Positions 24,641 to 33,150 of a DNA stretch of 64,000 nucleotides are shown here, piece after piece. The DNA lies in contig NZ_JARUBM010000002.1 in the NCBI RefSeq assembly GCF_029626175.1, forward strand, positions 806,001 through 870,000, in the 5' to 3' direction. Under the pieces are notes generated by a model. The model had not been told where the DNA came from. It saw nothing but the letters and a program-made list of their open reading frames with translations, and did not search any database. The position numbers were made by a program, and so were the translations under genes. Each line of letters starts with the position of its first letter. Position 1 is the stretch's first letter. The DNA is from Micromonospora sp. WMMD1082. GTDB lineage: Bacteria; Actinomycetota; Actinomycetes; Mycobacteriales; Micromonosporaceae.

Positions 24641-26130
24641 CCGGCCGTGGCCAGCTGGTCGAGCAGATGTCGTACATCCCGTTGGCCGCGGAAGGGTTCG
24701 AGCTGCCGGGCCAGGGCGGCGACGTCGCGGCGGACCCGCGCCGAGCCCGTGGTGGTCGCCACCGTCAACGCTTCAGCGGCTACCGTGGCGGCGTGGCCGG
24801 GCTCCGAGGCCGCTAGGTACGCGTGCGCGGTGCGGGAGAGGTATACACCCCGCTCGCGCCGGTAACGCTCGGGCCACTCGTTGACGGCCGCCGTGAAACT
24901 TCCGATGGCCTTGTCGGCCTGCTGGAGACGCAGCCACCCCTCGCCTTCCTGCGCCGCCAGGTAGGGGCGGGTGCAGAACGATCCGAGGGAGTCATCGCCG
25001 CTGGTCGGTGAGGCGTCCGAGACGAGTGAACGCGCGCGCTCGATCGCCGTCTGGAAGCCGGTGACGTCTCCCTGAGCGACGCTGCCATGCGCCTGCTGGA
25101 CCGCGGCGAAGGCACGCACGAGTGCAGGCGTACCAGGTAGGCGCAACGCCGCACGGGCCAGAGCGGCGACCCGGTCCTCATCACTGGTGCGGACCATCCG
25201 CTGCGCCTTGCGGGCCAGCACATAGGCCCAGAAGTCCTGGTCATCGGCCTCCTGTGCGAGGCTTCCCGCACGGTCCAGCCACCGCTCGCCGGCCGCCCGA
25301 TCTCCCAGGTCGTCGGCGAGCCACCCCGCGAACTCGCTCCACCGCGCCTGCGTGCCGACCAACCGGTCCCGAAGCTCCCCACGCGCCTGCCTGCGCAGAG
25401 CGGCGATCAGCGCGATCTGCTGCTCGACTGTCGACAGGACAGTGAGGCCGCCGAGCTGGTCGTCGGCTCGCACGAGGCATGCGCGCAGCTGCGCGAAGTA
25501 GTCCACGATGGCGGGATCGACAACCGACGAACGAGGCACGTCCACGGCGGTGACAGCCGGCAGCGTCACCACCCCGGCGGCGAGTTCCAGCAGAGCCCTT
25601 CGACTCACCCGCAACGACACCACCCGCCCATCGGACATTGCCGCAAGGGTAACGACGTCCTCATCGCCGACGCCGTTACCGTCAGCCGCCACGACGCCAG
25701 CAAGCTGCACCGCCGCAGTCAGACCACCCCAGCCGTCAGCCCCATCCACGGCACCGACATCGCCCAGCGGCCTTTCCGCCTCACCAGCCGGAACACCAAA
25801 AGCACCAGGCGAAGGCATGCGGTCCTCGACCTCGCCCCACCGCGCACGCTGCGCCGCGTCCACTCTCTCTTGATCAAGCTGCTGCTTGAGGCGACGGTAA
25901 TCGTCATAGCCGGCCAGCAACTCTCCGCCAGCTTCCAGGGCCGACTCACAACGCTGCCAGAAGACCCGGTCCGGGCACTGCCGCCCAGTCTCCACCCCAG
26001 CGATCGTGGTCCGAGAAACCGGCACCCGCCGCGCCAAGGCCAACTGGGTCACCCCACGCGCGTTCCGCCACCCCGCGAGCCTCGCGCCCAGCGCCCGTCT
26101 CGCATCGTCCACCCGCTGCGGATCGATCAC
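24637..26130 (-). CDS. XRE-family regulator with TPR-like domain
   Basis: The N-terminal helix-turn-helix (RRALGARLAGWRNARGVTQ, then VPVSRTTIAGVETGRQCPD) belongs to the same family as those at 8776, 13700 and 41248. A linker DYRRLKQQLDQERVDAAQR follows, then about 300 residues of helical repeats (RKAQRMVRTSDEDRVAALA, for example). The GTG at 26130 is chosen because it lies just before the conserved VIDPQRVDDARR and has GGAGGGG upstream; the frame is open to 26193. It is coupled to the PfkB gene. Ligand unknown; likely a repressor or activator that senses a metabolite or peptide. Confidence 0.85.
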   Translation of the reverse strand: MIDPQRVDDARRALGARLAGWRNARGVTQLALARRVPVSRTTIAGVETGRQCPDRVFWQRCESALEAGGELLAGYDDYRRLKQQLDQERVDAAQRARWGEVEDRMPSPGAFGVPAGEAERPLGDVGAVDGADGWGGLTAAVQLAGVVAADGNGVGDEDVVTLAAMSDGRVVSLRVSRRALLELAAGVVTLPAVTAVDVPRSSVVDPAIVDYFAQLRACLVRADDQLGGLTVLSTVEQQIALIAALRRQARGELRDRLVGTQARWSEFAGWLADDLGDRAAGERWLDRAGSLAQEADDQDFWAYVLARKAQRMVRTSDEDRVAALARAALRLPGTPALVRAFAAVQQAHGSVAQGDVTGFQTAIERARSLVSDASPTSGDDSLGSFCTRPYLAAQEGEGWLRLQQADKAIGSFTAAVNEWPERYRRERGVYLSRTAHAYLAASEPGHAATVAAEALTVATTTGSARVRRDVAALARQLEPFRGQRDVRHLLDQLATAG

Positions 26131-26492
26131 CAATCCCGCCCCTCCACAACGCCGCACAGGCACGATAGCCACATTGACGGGAAGCGACGTCACCCTAGCC
26201 CATCACAATAAACCCGGCCAGTAACCGCCGACGGCCCACTGCCGCATCTCCAGCACGTGAACTCGATAGTGACAGGCCACATCATGATCAAGACCCAACC
26301 GCGCCGGGATGCCACTGCGGATGCACGACCGCAGACAGGGCGGGACTGAGCCCTACGTCGTTCGCGCCCCTCCTGGGGCCGCTGCAGCCAGGACGTGGCA
26401 GAAACCCTCACGGGGACAACGTCTCCATCAAGGATGTGCCAAGCACCGGCCATGCCTCGAAGACACATGCAGAACCGTCCGCACGCACCAAG

Positions 26493-26510
26493 TTAGTACA
26501 TTCGTTCTAA
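26493..26510. promoter_or_regulatory. SOS-box-like palindrome before lexA-like gene
   Basis: TTAGTAC-ATTC-GTTCTAA is an imperfect palindrome with one mismatch and a 4-bp spacer. The core matches the actinobacterial LexA box pattern (AC, 4 nt, GT). It lies 20 bp before the ATG of the LexA-like gene, as expected for autoregulation. Confidence 0.7.
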
Positions 26511-26530
26511 GTTTGCGGTATCGTCCTGGG

Positions 26531-27184
26531 ATGACCGCTCCTGATGTGCCGCCCGGTCCGGTGTCGTTGACTGACCGGCAGCGGCAGATCCTCGCCGTGA
26601 TCCGTGCCTGGGTGCAGCGGCATGGCTACCCGCCGACGGTGCGGGAGATCGGCGCGGCCGTCGGACTTGGGTCCCCCTCGTCGGTGGCGCATCACCTGAA
26701 GACCCTCGCGCATCACGGCCTGATCCGGCGGGCTCCTGGCGGGCCGCGCGCGGTCGACGCCCGCCCTCTGGTCGACGACGATGACCCGCCGGTGAAGTCA
26801 GAAGCCCAGCGCGGGGCGCTTGTGCCGCTGTTGGGAGCCATCGCCGCCGGCACGCCGATCCTTGCCGAGGAGCACGTCGAGGAGATGCTTGCCCTACCCG
26901 CCGAGCTGGTCGGCCGGGGCACGCTGTTCGCGCTGCGGGTACGAGGCGACTCCATGATCGACGCAGCCATCACCGACGGCGACATCATCGTGGTCCGTCA
27001 ACAGCCGGTCGCCGACAACGGCGACCTCGTCGCCGCCATGATCGACGGGGAAGCCACCGTCAAGCAGTACCGAACCCGCGACGGCCGCATCGAACTTGTG
27101 CCCCGCAACCCGCGCTACCCAGTACTGCCCGGCGCTCACGCGACGATCCTCGGCAAGGTCGTCTGCATCCTGCACCGCCCGTGA
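26531..27184 (+). CDS. lexA: LexA-type SOS repressor
   Basis: A 217-residue LexA with the winged-helix domain ([20 protein letters not shown], then [19 protein letters not shown]) and a full self-cleaving peptidase half. The Ala-Gly cleavage site is in [11 protein letters not shown], the serine is in [12 protein letters not shown] and the lysine is in [11 protein letters not shown]. It represses DNA-damage genes until RecA filaments trigger cleavage. The SOS-box-like palindrome upstream suggests autoregulation. Given the accessory surroundings this may be an additional copy rather than the housekeeping gene, but that cannot be judged from this window. Confidence 0.88.
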   Translation: MTAPDVPPGPVSLTDRQRQILAVIRAWVQRHGYPPTVREIGAAVGLGSPSSVAHHLKTLAHHGLIRRAPGGPRAVDARPLVDDDDPPVKSEAQRGALVPLLGAIAAGTPILAEEHVEEMLALPAELVGRGTLFALRVRGDSMIDAAITDGDIIVVRQQPVADNGDLVAAMIDGEATVKQYRTRDGRIELVPRNPRYPVLPGAHATILGKVVCILHRP

Positions 27185-27244
27185 TCCCGACGAACGCCGC
27201 TGTTCTCCTGCCGACCGGATCGCGGAGGCGCGAGCCTGCGGCTA

Positions 27245-27514
27245 TTACTCAGCTAGGTCCGGACGCCACATCGTGATCTCGTCGTCGAGGTCGCCGCTGC
27301 GAATGTCGTTCAGGGCAGCCATGTATCCGACCTCGGTGGCGTCGATAAGCATCCTCAGAACCTCGGTGGGCGCGTCCTGGTAGCCGTAGGCCGACCAGAC
27401 GTTGGCCATCGCCTCGTAGGCCCGCCGCACGTCGCCCGCGCCTTGAGCGGTATTGCCGTGGAGGTTCGCTACGGCCTCGGACCAGCCGGCTACATCGCGC
27501 TCCGAATAGGACAT
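27245..27514 (-). CDS. Hypothetical 89-residue protein
   Basis: The ATG at 27514 gives MSYSERDVAGWSEAVANL, followed by an acidic helical protein (DAPTEVLRMLIDATEVGY, then LDDEITMWRPDLAE). No family is recognised. It lies downstream of the PD-(D/E)XK-like gene on the same strand, 124 bp away, and may be its partner. Confidence 0.5.
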   Translation of the reverse strand: MSYSERDVAGWSEAVANLHGNTAQGAGDVRRAYEAMANVWSAYGYQDAPTEVLRMLIDATEVGYMAALNDIRSGDLDDEITMWRPDLAE

Positions 27515-27638
27515 GCGAGAAGTATGCGTGAGGCGATCGCTGCGCGGGAGCCCGCCGTTAGCGATGGGCGAGCCCTCACCGCCGCGGCCGAAGCGGGCCG
27601 TTGCCAGGTCTGCCCGCCCCAACTGCCTGGCATGAGGG

Positions 27639-28595
27639 TTACCAGCCTCGCTGGGCCTGGTAGGACGGTAGCTGGCCGCGGAGCACCTGCGCGAACTCTG
27701 CCCGCAGTCTCGTCAGGTCGATCGGGCGTCCGGCCATGCGCTCGCCCAGCTCAGCGATCGGCCATGTCGCGAGGTGGCCGAACCTCGCCGCGTATACCGC
27801 GACGGTGTGCAGCCCGTACCGGTCCGAGTAGTCCATCAGCGTGTACCCAAGTAGCTGATCGAGGTCGGTTCGCGCCAGCGAGGCAGCACGAGTGCCGTCC
27901 GCCCGGGGTTTGCCTCCCTGGCCGGACTTGATATCGACCAGCATCCCACCGGCGATCAGGTCCGCGTCGGCATTCAGGTCGGCACTGCCGTCGAAGGTCA
28001 TGCCGGTCGTCACCGGCCCTGGCGGCAACCCCGACAGCAGCCGCTCGGCCGCCAAATCCCGCATCGCGACCAGGTCGGTCACCTCCGCGTCGGTGGCCAG
28101 CCCCAGCAGGTCCGCCGCCCTGCTCGACTCGCTGAGGCGCATCAGGCGGGAGTATTCCACCGACGCCGCTCGATACAGCTCCACGAGAAGCGCCAGCGCG
28201 TAGCACACCCGCGCCCACCATTCATCACCACGGTCAGCGAACCCTGCCGGCCGCATCCGCAGTTCCACCCCGCCCCCTTCAACGCGGCGGGGTGCGTCTC
28301 CGGCCGCGAGTTCGCCAAGCAGTTCCCGACCGGCCCGCACGCACGGTGCCCGCCCCGACAACAGCCCCATCAGCGGCAGTGCGATCGACGGGTTCGGGTC
28401 GACGAGCATCCGCAGCCAGAAGTCGATCGCCGCGCCCTGAGTGCCTGGTGCGACTCCGGGCGGCATGGCCAGTCGCTGCGGGCCGGCCGCGACTCGGAAC
28501 TCTGCCTGGATTTCCTTGTACGCCGGGAACCTCGTCCGCAGCCACACGGCCACCGGACTCCGGGCGTCCTTCACCTCATACGTCAACGCGGACAT
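27639..28595 (-). CDS. PD-(D/E)XK nuclease-like protein
   Basis: A 318-residue protein. The C-terminal third has ADADLIAGGMLVDIKSGQGG, an Asp / Asp-x-Lys arrangement typical of PD-(D/E)XK nuclease folds. DLDQLLGYTLMDYSDRYG, a helix that often follows in the family, comes next. The N-terminal two thirds are helical and unrecognised. It starts MSALTYEVKDARSPVAVWL. The fold is used in nucleases and in inactive structural proteins; which applies is open. Likely roles are DNA repair or phage defence. It lies next to lexA but on the other strand. Confidence 0.55.
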   Translation of the reverse strand: MSALTYEVKDARSPVAVWLRTRFPAYKEIQAEFRVAAGPQRLAMPPGVAPGTQGAAIDFWLRMLVDPNPSIALPLMGLLSGRAPCVRAGRELLGELAAGDAPRRVEGGGVELRMRPAGFADRGDEWWARVCYALALLVELYRAASVEYSRLMRLSESSRAADLLGLATDAEVTDLVAMRDLAAERLLSGLPPGPVTTGMTFDGSADLNADADLIAGGMLVDIKSGQGGKPRADGTRAASLARTDLDQLLGYTLMDYSDRYGLHTVAVYAARFGHLATWPIAELGERMAGRPIDLTRLRAEFAQVLRGQLPSYQAQRGW

Positions 28596-28784
28596 GACCG
28601 GAAGCTACAGAAAGCCACCGACAGAACGCCGAAGGTGATCGGCAAGCGTATGCGAATGTGAACCCCATTCTTCGTCCTCGCCCCTGCGGCTCCGTCAGCC
28701 CGCAGAGCTACGTCCATCCGCCTCGCGCCCGGCCCGCATCCTGTCGCCGCTCCCAAGATCACATCGAACTCACCATCCGCCCTG

Positions 28785-28817
28785 GTGTCGGAATTCGCTG
28801 TCGGACCTGCTCGACAC
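28785..28817 (+). promoter_or_regulatory. 33-bp three-box element, copy f
   Basis: GTGTCGGA, 7 nt, GTCGGAC, CTGC, TCGACAC. Box positions and total length match the other copies. It points toward the propeller-phosphotransferase fusion gene at 29167. Confidence 0.75.
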
Positions 28818-29166
28818 AGGACTCATCGACTGCGCTGGAGAAAGTCTCCGGCTCTCAACGACAAGGTCGGCCGGAAGGAAGGTGGCTGGGATGGTGGCCG
28901 AACCGCCCGGCGATCAACGGTGGACGCGGACACTGCCGGACCCGGCAGTCCGAGGAGTTGATCGACAGCCGTCGAGCCAAGTACCTGTCTGCCCTCAACT
29001 GGCCGTCGTAGGCCGCCACCGGCGAACAGTTGCCGCTGACCGAAGCCCGATGGCGGTGGGCGCGGCTCAGCATCTCGGTCGCATCCTGCTGGTGGTCACC
29101 GGTGCCGCTGTTGACGCGCTGGAGAGTCGTAGCGGTCGTGGTGGCGACTCAACCGGGTTACGAATC
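28818..29166 (+). other. Long leader between the 33-bp element and the fusion gene
   Basis: These 349 nt contain an in-frame extension of the downstream gene back to a GTG at 28882 with GGAAGGAA before it. If used, it adds 95 residues of no recognisable fold. The ATG at 29167 is preferred because the propeller domain begins soon after it. No other feature is seen. Confidence 0.35.
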
Positions 29167-30930
29167 ATGACTATGACGAGCACCGCGGCCAGCGCCGTCG
29201 ACGCCGGCGTGCGGATGCCGATTCCACCTGGCGTGGATGCGGTGCCCGGCGCGAGCCTGGCCAGCGACGGCGAGGACTTGCATGTCTGGTTCAGCGGCGT
29301 CAGCGCCGAGGGGCATCGGCGACTTCATCACGCGGTCAGCGCCGACAGCGGCGCCACGTGGTCCCCGCCCAATACCGTCGTCGGTCTGGAGCCTCTAGCC
29401 GGTCAAGGGCTCTCGCCTTCGGTGCTGCGACGGCGGGACGGCTGGTGGATGTGGTACGTCAGCCACGACAGTCGAGGGCGACGTGTGTTCGTCGCCCGCT
29501 CCGACGACGGGCTGGTGTGGCAGCGTCTTGGGGTGGCCCTCGACCATGGCGAACCTGGCAGCGCTGACGCCGACGGAGTCGACTGCCCAGCGGTTGTCGG
29601 CACCAGTGGCGGCAGCTTGGTCATGGCCTACGGTGCGGGCAGCTCACGCAGCGTCGCGGCGGCGGTCTCCCGCGACGGTGTCACCTGGCGCAAGCTCGGT
29701 CCGATTCTGCACCGCAGGCTCACCGGTCCGGACTCCCGCTGTATCTGGTACCCGGTGTGGCTGCCCAACGGGCCGGACACGGCTGACCTGCTCTACGCAG
29801 GGCAGGACGATCGTGGCCGCTGGAGTTTCCTCACCACCGGCCGGGTCGACCTCGCGGCGCTGGCCACCCGGCCCAGCCCTCTCCCCCTGGCCGCAGCGGT
29901 CGATGCCGCGATCACCCACATCCGCTCTGCTGTCACCGCCGATTACCTGGCCGAGCCCGACTATCACCGGCCCGCTCTGGTCTACCGGTCGCCGGACGGC
30001 CGGGTCGAGCAGCTGCGACCCAGCACCAGTCCGGTGTTCGCCGTTCGAGACGGGCACGGCCACCCCGCAGGTGTGGTGAAACTCGGCCGGGACCGGGCGA
30101 GCGCCGAGCGGGAGTTCTCCGGCCTGCAGACCCTTGCCCGCTTCTACCCGGTCCCTGCGGCGACACTGCACTATCGGCAGGGTCGGGCCGTGCTGGTCAT
30201 GGAGCACCTCGACGGGGTACCCCTTGCCGGGCTGGCCGCCGCCGATCCCGACCGGTTCGAGACGGTCCTGGGCGACATTGCCGACCACCTGGCCACCGCC
30301 GCGCAGGCCACCCTCATGCCGGCCTGTGATCTCGACGGGCGGCCGGATCACACCGAGGAGACCCCGGCCGTCCTCGCGGCCTGGGCGGCCGAGCTCGTTG
30401 CCCGACTCCGTCCGTGGGCCCGGCACCGGGTCACTGTCGACGGTGACCCGCTCGACGTCACCCTCGTCGATCTCTTCGACCTCACCCACCACAAGCTCAG
30501 GCAGCCGCCGTTGTGGGTCGTCGACGCCAGCGGCGACCTGCATCTCAACAACGTGCTCGTCGCCCGCGACGGGCGTCGGTGGTGGCTGATCGATTGCGAG
30601 TACGCCGGGCTGCACGATCTCGAATACCTCCTGGCGAAACTGATCACCTCGTGTGTCAAGCACACGGGGCTGCTCACCGCCCACGCCTCGGCCACTCACG
30701 ATCATCTGCATCTCACCACCCGACTCGCGCATCCGCTCGCCCGCCGGGTGCTGAGCATGGCGTGGCTGCTGGACCGGCTTGCCGGGCTTCCGGTGGATCG
30801 GGAGCGCCTGGCCGCCCATCTGCTGCCGCTGCTGTATTTCCGGTTCACCCCCGAGAACGACGCAGACCCGCCCGCGTTCGGTTTGGCCGCCCTTGTCCTG
30901 TCCGCCGACGCGATCCTCCACCGGAGATGA
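29167..30930 (+). CDS. Beta-propeller (glycosidase-like) - aminoglycoside phosphotransferase-like fusion
   Basis: About 587 residues in two parts. Residues 1-250 show the repeated blades of a five-bladed propeller like GH43/GH32-type proteins: DGEDLHVWFSGVSAEG, RRDGWWMWYVSHDSRG, GGSLVMAYGAGSS, TADLLYAGQDDRGRWSFL. From about residue 300 a kinase fold of the aminoglycoside phosphotransferase family follows: GVVKLGRDRASAEREFSGL, VLVMEHLDGVPLAG, and the catalytic pair GDLHLNNVL and WLIDCEYAGLHDLEYL. It could bind a glycan with one half and phosphorylate a sugar or alcohol with the other. The 33-bp element upstream places it in the proposed regulon. Confidence 0.75.
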   Translation: MTMTSTAASAVDAGVRMPIPPGVDAVPGASLASDGEDLHVWFSGVSAEGHRRLHHAVSADSGATWSPPNTVVGLEPLAGQGLSPSVLRRRDGWWMWYVSHDSRGRRVFVARSDDGLVWQRLGVALDHGEPGSADADGVDCPAVVGTSGGSLVMAYGAGSSRSVAAAVSRDGVTWRKLGPILHRRLTGPDSRCIWYPVWLPNGPDTADLLYAGQDDRGRWSFLTTGRVDLAALATRPSPLPLAAAVDAAITHIRSAVTADYLAEPDYHRPALVYRSPDGRVEQLRPSTSPVFAVRDGHGHPAGVVKLGRDRASAEREFSGLQTLARFYPVPAATLHYRQGRAVLVMEHLDGVPLAGLAAADPDRFETVLGDIADHLATAAQATLMPACDLDGRPDHTEETPAVLAAWAAELVARLRPWARHRVTVDGDPLDVTLVDLFDLTHHKLRQPPLWVVDASGDLHLNNVLVARDGRRWWLIDCEYAGLHDLEYLLAKLITSCVKHTGLLTAHASATHDHLHLTTRLAHPLARRVLSMAWLLDRLAGLPVDRERLAAHLLPLLYFRFTPENDADPPAFGLAALVLSADAILHRR

Positions 30931-31448
30931 CCTGACGCTGCAGCCAGACCTGGCGCGGGGGAAAAGCACCCGGTTCCGGCATGCCAAGGGCCCAACCTGG
31001 TCGGTAGCCGAAGCGGCTCAGAAAACTCGCAGGTCAGATCCTTGACGGCGACCAGCGGCGGGGTGAGCATCAGGGGTGCGGTCCACGCATCGGGCCGTGT
31101 CGGGAGCCAGCGAGGTGATGGTCCGCGCGCTGGCCGGCATTCCCCGGCGGCAAGGTGGAACGCCCGACAGCGGCCGGGCACGCCTCGACCGCGGACCTAT
31201 CAATGAGACGTGTCGTCCCGAACCCCGTGCTGGGGCGGGGCGCGGCCACTTCCCCGGACGGGAAGTTCGAGGGCCTGCGGTGTAGCCGCGTGCGACGTGG
31301 TCACCGCGCCGAGAAGCGCCGCTCACTCGTGTCCGTGACGTGCGCGCACGCCCGTGAACCTCTGTCGGTAGCGATTGGCGTGCGCGCATGCCGGTGCTTC
31401 CCGGAGGGAGGTGCACACCATGCCGAAGGAGACCTCCCAATGACGTTG
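30931..31448. other. Long intergenic stretch next to IS110 transposase
   Basis: This 518-bp stretch holds no gene I can support. It probably contains the 3' end of the IS110 element and the terminator region of the fusion gene. The ORFs in it are antisense or composition-driven. Confidence 0.45.
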
Positions 31449-32645
31449 TCAAGCCGCGATAGCGGCAGGCGGTACGGGTTGGTAGCACCGTCTGTCACGC
31501 AGGAGTGCCCACAGGACGTTGATTCGGCGGCGGGCGAGTGCGAGTACGGCCTGAGTGTGCCGTTTGCCCTCGCCGCGTTTGCGGTCGTAGAAGCGCCGCG
31601 ACTCGGTGCATCGTTGGATGCTGATCAGCGCGGAGGTGTAGAAGACGCGCTGGAGGCCCCGGTGGTAGCGGCGTGGGCGGTGCAGGTTGCCGCTGACGCG
31701 TCCGGAATCGCGGGGCGAGGGAGCCAGGCCGGCGAAGCCGGCCAGCCGGTCCGGGGTGCCGAAGGCGTCGAGGTCGCCGCCGGTGGCGGCCAGGAACTCA
31801 GCGCCGAGCAGCGCGCCGATGCCGGGCATGCTGGAGATCACTTCGGCGAGTTCGTGCTCATGAAACCGGCCCTCGATGAGCTTGTCGATCTCGCTGACCT
31901 TCTCGTTGAGGGCGATCACCTCCTTGGCGAGGGTGTGAACCATCTGGGCGGTGAGCTTCTCGCCGGGCAGCGTGGTGCGTTGCCGGTCGGCGGCCTCGAC
32001 AGCGGCGGCGGCGATGGTGCCGGCCGAGCGGACTTTGCGGTTACGCAGCCAGGTCTGCAACCGCGCGACGCCGACACGGCGAAGAGCTGCGGGGGTCTGA
32101 TAGCCGGTCAGCAGCACCAGCGGGCCGTGGTTGGTCAGGTCGAGGGCACGTTCCAGCGCGGGGAAGATGTTCAGCAACTGCTCGCGCAGTCGGTTGATGG
32201 TGCGGGTCCGGTCGGCGACCAGGTCGCTGCGGCGGGCGGTGAGGATCTTCAACTCGACGGCCGCCTCGTCTCCCGGGCGCACCGGGTTGAGGTCACGGCG
32301 CATACGTGCCTGGTCGGCGATCACTGCGGCGTCGCGGGCATCGGTCTTGCCGGTTCCGCGGTAACCGGCGGCGGCCCGGTTCACCGCGAGACCAGAGATA
32401 TAGACCAGCCGCTGCTCATGGTTGATCAGCAAGGCGATCAGCAGAGCCGCGCCGCCGTCGGCCACGTCGACCGCCCACGTGACCTCGTCGCTCAGTGCCA
32501 GCACATCGGCCAGCAGCGTCAGCAACTCCGCTTCCTCGTTGGCCACTCGCCGCGACAGCAGCCGGTCGCCGTTCTGGTCGACCACCACACAGTGGTGATG
32601 CGCCTTGCCGATATCTACGCCGGCCCACACCTTGGGCACGGTCAC
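31449..32645 (-). CDS. IS110-family transposase
   Basis: A 398-residue transposase with the DEDD RuvC-like N-terminal domain (VWAGVDIGKAHHHCVVVDQN; EVTWAVDVADGG; GTGKTDARDAAVIADQAR). The C-terminal IS110 half contains ISSMPGIGALLGAEFLAATG, LAGFAGLAPSPRDSGR and RRYHRGLQRVFYTSALIS. Length and motifs look intact, so the element may still move. The start is the GTG at 32645 within GTGGAGGTGACCGTG; upstream frame to 33050 runs through another gene and a terminator and is not used. IS110 elements lack terminal inverted repeats, so the ends cannot be fixed. Confidence 0.9.
   Translation of the reverse strand: MTVPKVWAGVDIGKAHHHCVVVDQNGDRLLSRRVANEEAELLTLLADVLALSDEVTWAVDVADGGAALLIALLINHEQRLVYISGLAVNRAAAGYRGTGKTDARDAAVIADQARMRRDLNPVRPGDEAAVELKILTARRSDLVADRTRTINRLREQLLNIFPALERALDLTNHGPLVLLTGYQTPAALRRVGVARLQTWLRNRKVRSAGTIAAAAVEAADRQRTTLPGEKLTAQMVHTLAKEVIALNEKVSEIDKLIEGRFHEHELAEVISSMPGIGALLGAEFLAATGGDLDAFGTPDRLAGFAGLAPSPRDSGRVSGNLHRPRRYHRGLQRVFYTSALISIQRCTESRRFYDRKRGEGKRHTQAVLALARRRINVLWALLRDRRCYQPVPPAAIAA
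31449..32645. mobile_element. IS110-type insertion sequence (minimum extent = transposase)
   Basis: Defined only by its transposase; non-coding ends lie somewhere within 30931-31448 and 32646-32870. It sits between the propeller-phosphotransferase gene and a small 46-codon gene and does not visibly break either. Confidence 0.7.
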
Positions 32646-32870
32646 CTCCACAAGTTCGTTGGTGAGTCGGTCCGCAGACGACCTCGCCGGCATGGTCCTA
32701 CACAGCGATCTACTCGCAACTCCCAATCGGCGGCCGAGTCGTCGCGGGGTGCTGGGCGGCCAGGTCTCCTGAGCCATCAACGGCAACCCGATGAAAGCCA
32801 CACCCAGCACCCCCGGATGAGCCAACCCTACGAACTGGGCGGTCATCACGATCAAGAAGGTAGGACCCCG

Positions 32871-33011
32871 ATGACCCGCGAGGCGGCCGACCGGATCCGC
32901 GAGGCGGCCGAGCGAGACCCACACTCGCCGACTGCGCAGGACGGATTCCCCGACCGCGCCGATCGGGCCGTCGACCGCAACGAGAACCAACAGGACCCAG
33001 AGGAGGAGTAA
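32871..33011 (+). CDS. Small acidic 46-residue protein
   Basis: MTREAADRIREAAERDPHSP, then a hydrophilic tail ending QQDPEEE. Small proteins with this opening recur in actinomycetes without known function. The ATG has an AGAAGG-TAGGA ribosome site, and a near-perfect hairpin terminator starts 9 bp after the stop. Both support a real gene despite its size. The IS110 element lies just upstream and may have changed its promoter. Confidence 0.6.
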   Translation: MTREAADRIREAAERDPHSPTAQDGFPDRADRAVDRNENQQDPEEE

Positions 33012-33019
33012 CCCAACGC

Positions 33020-33050
33020 GTGTGGGCCCGGCCACAGGCCGGGCCCACAC
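33020..33050. terminator. Strong hairpin terminator
   Basis: GTGTGGGCCCGGCC (33020-33033) pairs perfectly over 14 bp with GGCCGGGCCCACAC (33037-33050) around an ACA loop. It follows the 46-codon gene directly. No U-tract is present, which is usual in this GC range. Confidence 0.85.
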
Positions 33051-33150
33051 CCGATGGACTCAGCGCTTACGTACGCCGGAGCACCGCGGCCGTCCGTGAG
33101 CTCCGCGTCTTCTGCCCGCACGCGGCGCCTGTTGCGGCGACGATGGACGC

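Noticed and set aside
28658..29011. 117-codon plus-strand frame over element f
   Set aside because: It spans the operator and lacks a domain or good ribosome site.
29644..30987. 447-codon minus-strand frame
   Set aside because: Antisense to the propeller-phosphotransferase fusion, which has clear domain motifs.
31155..33011. 618-codon plus-strand frame across the IS110 region
   Set aside because: It is antisense to the transposase and has no domain; only its last 46 codons (from 32871) have a ribosome site and a following terminator, and those are annotated separately.
32646..33050. N-terminal extension of the IS110 transposase
   Set aside because: It would start inside a perfect terminator hairpin and read antisense through the 46-codon gene; IS110 proteins start at VWAGVDIGK.
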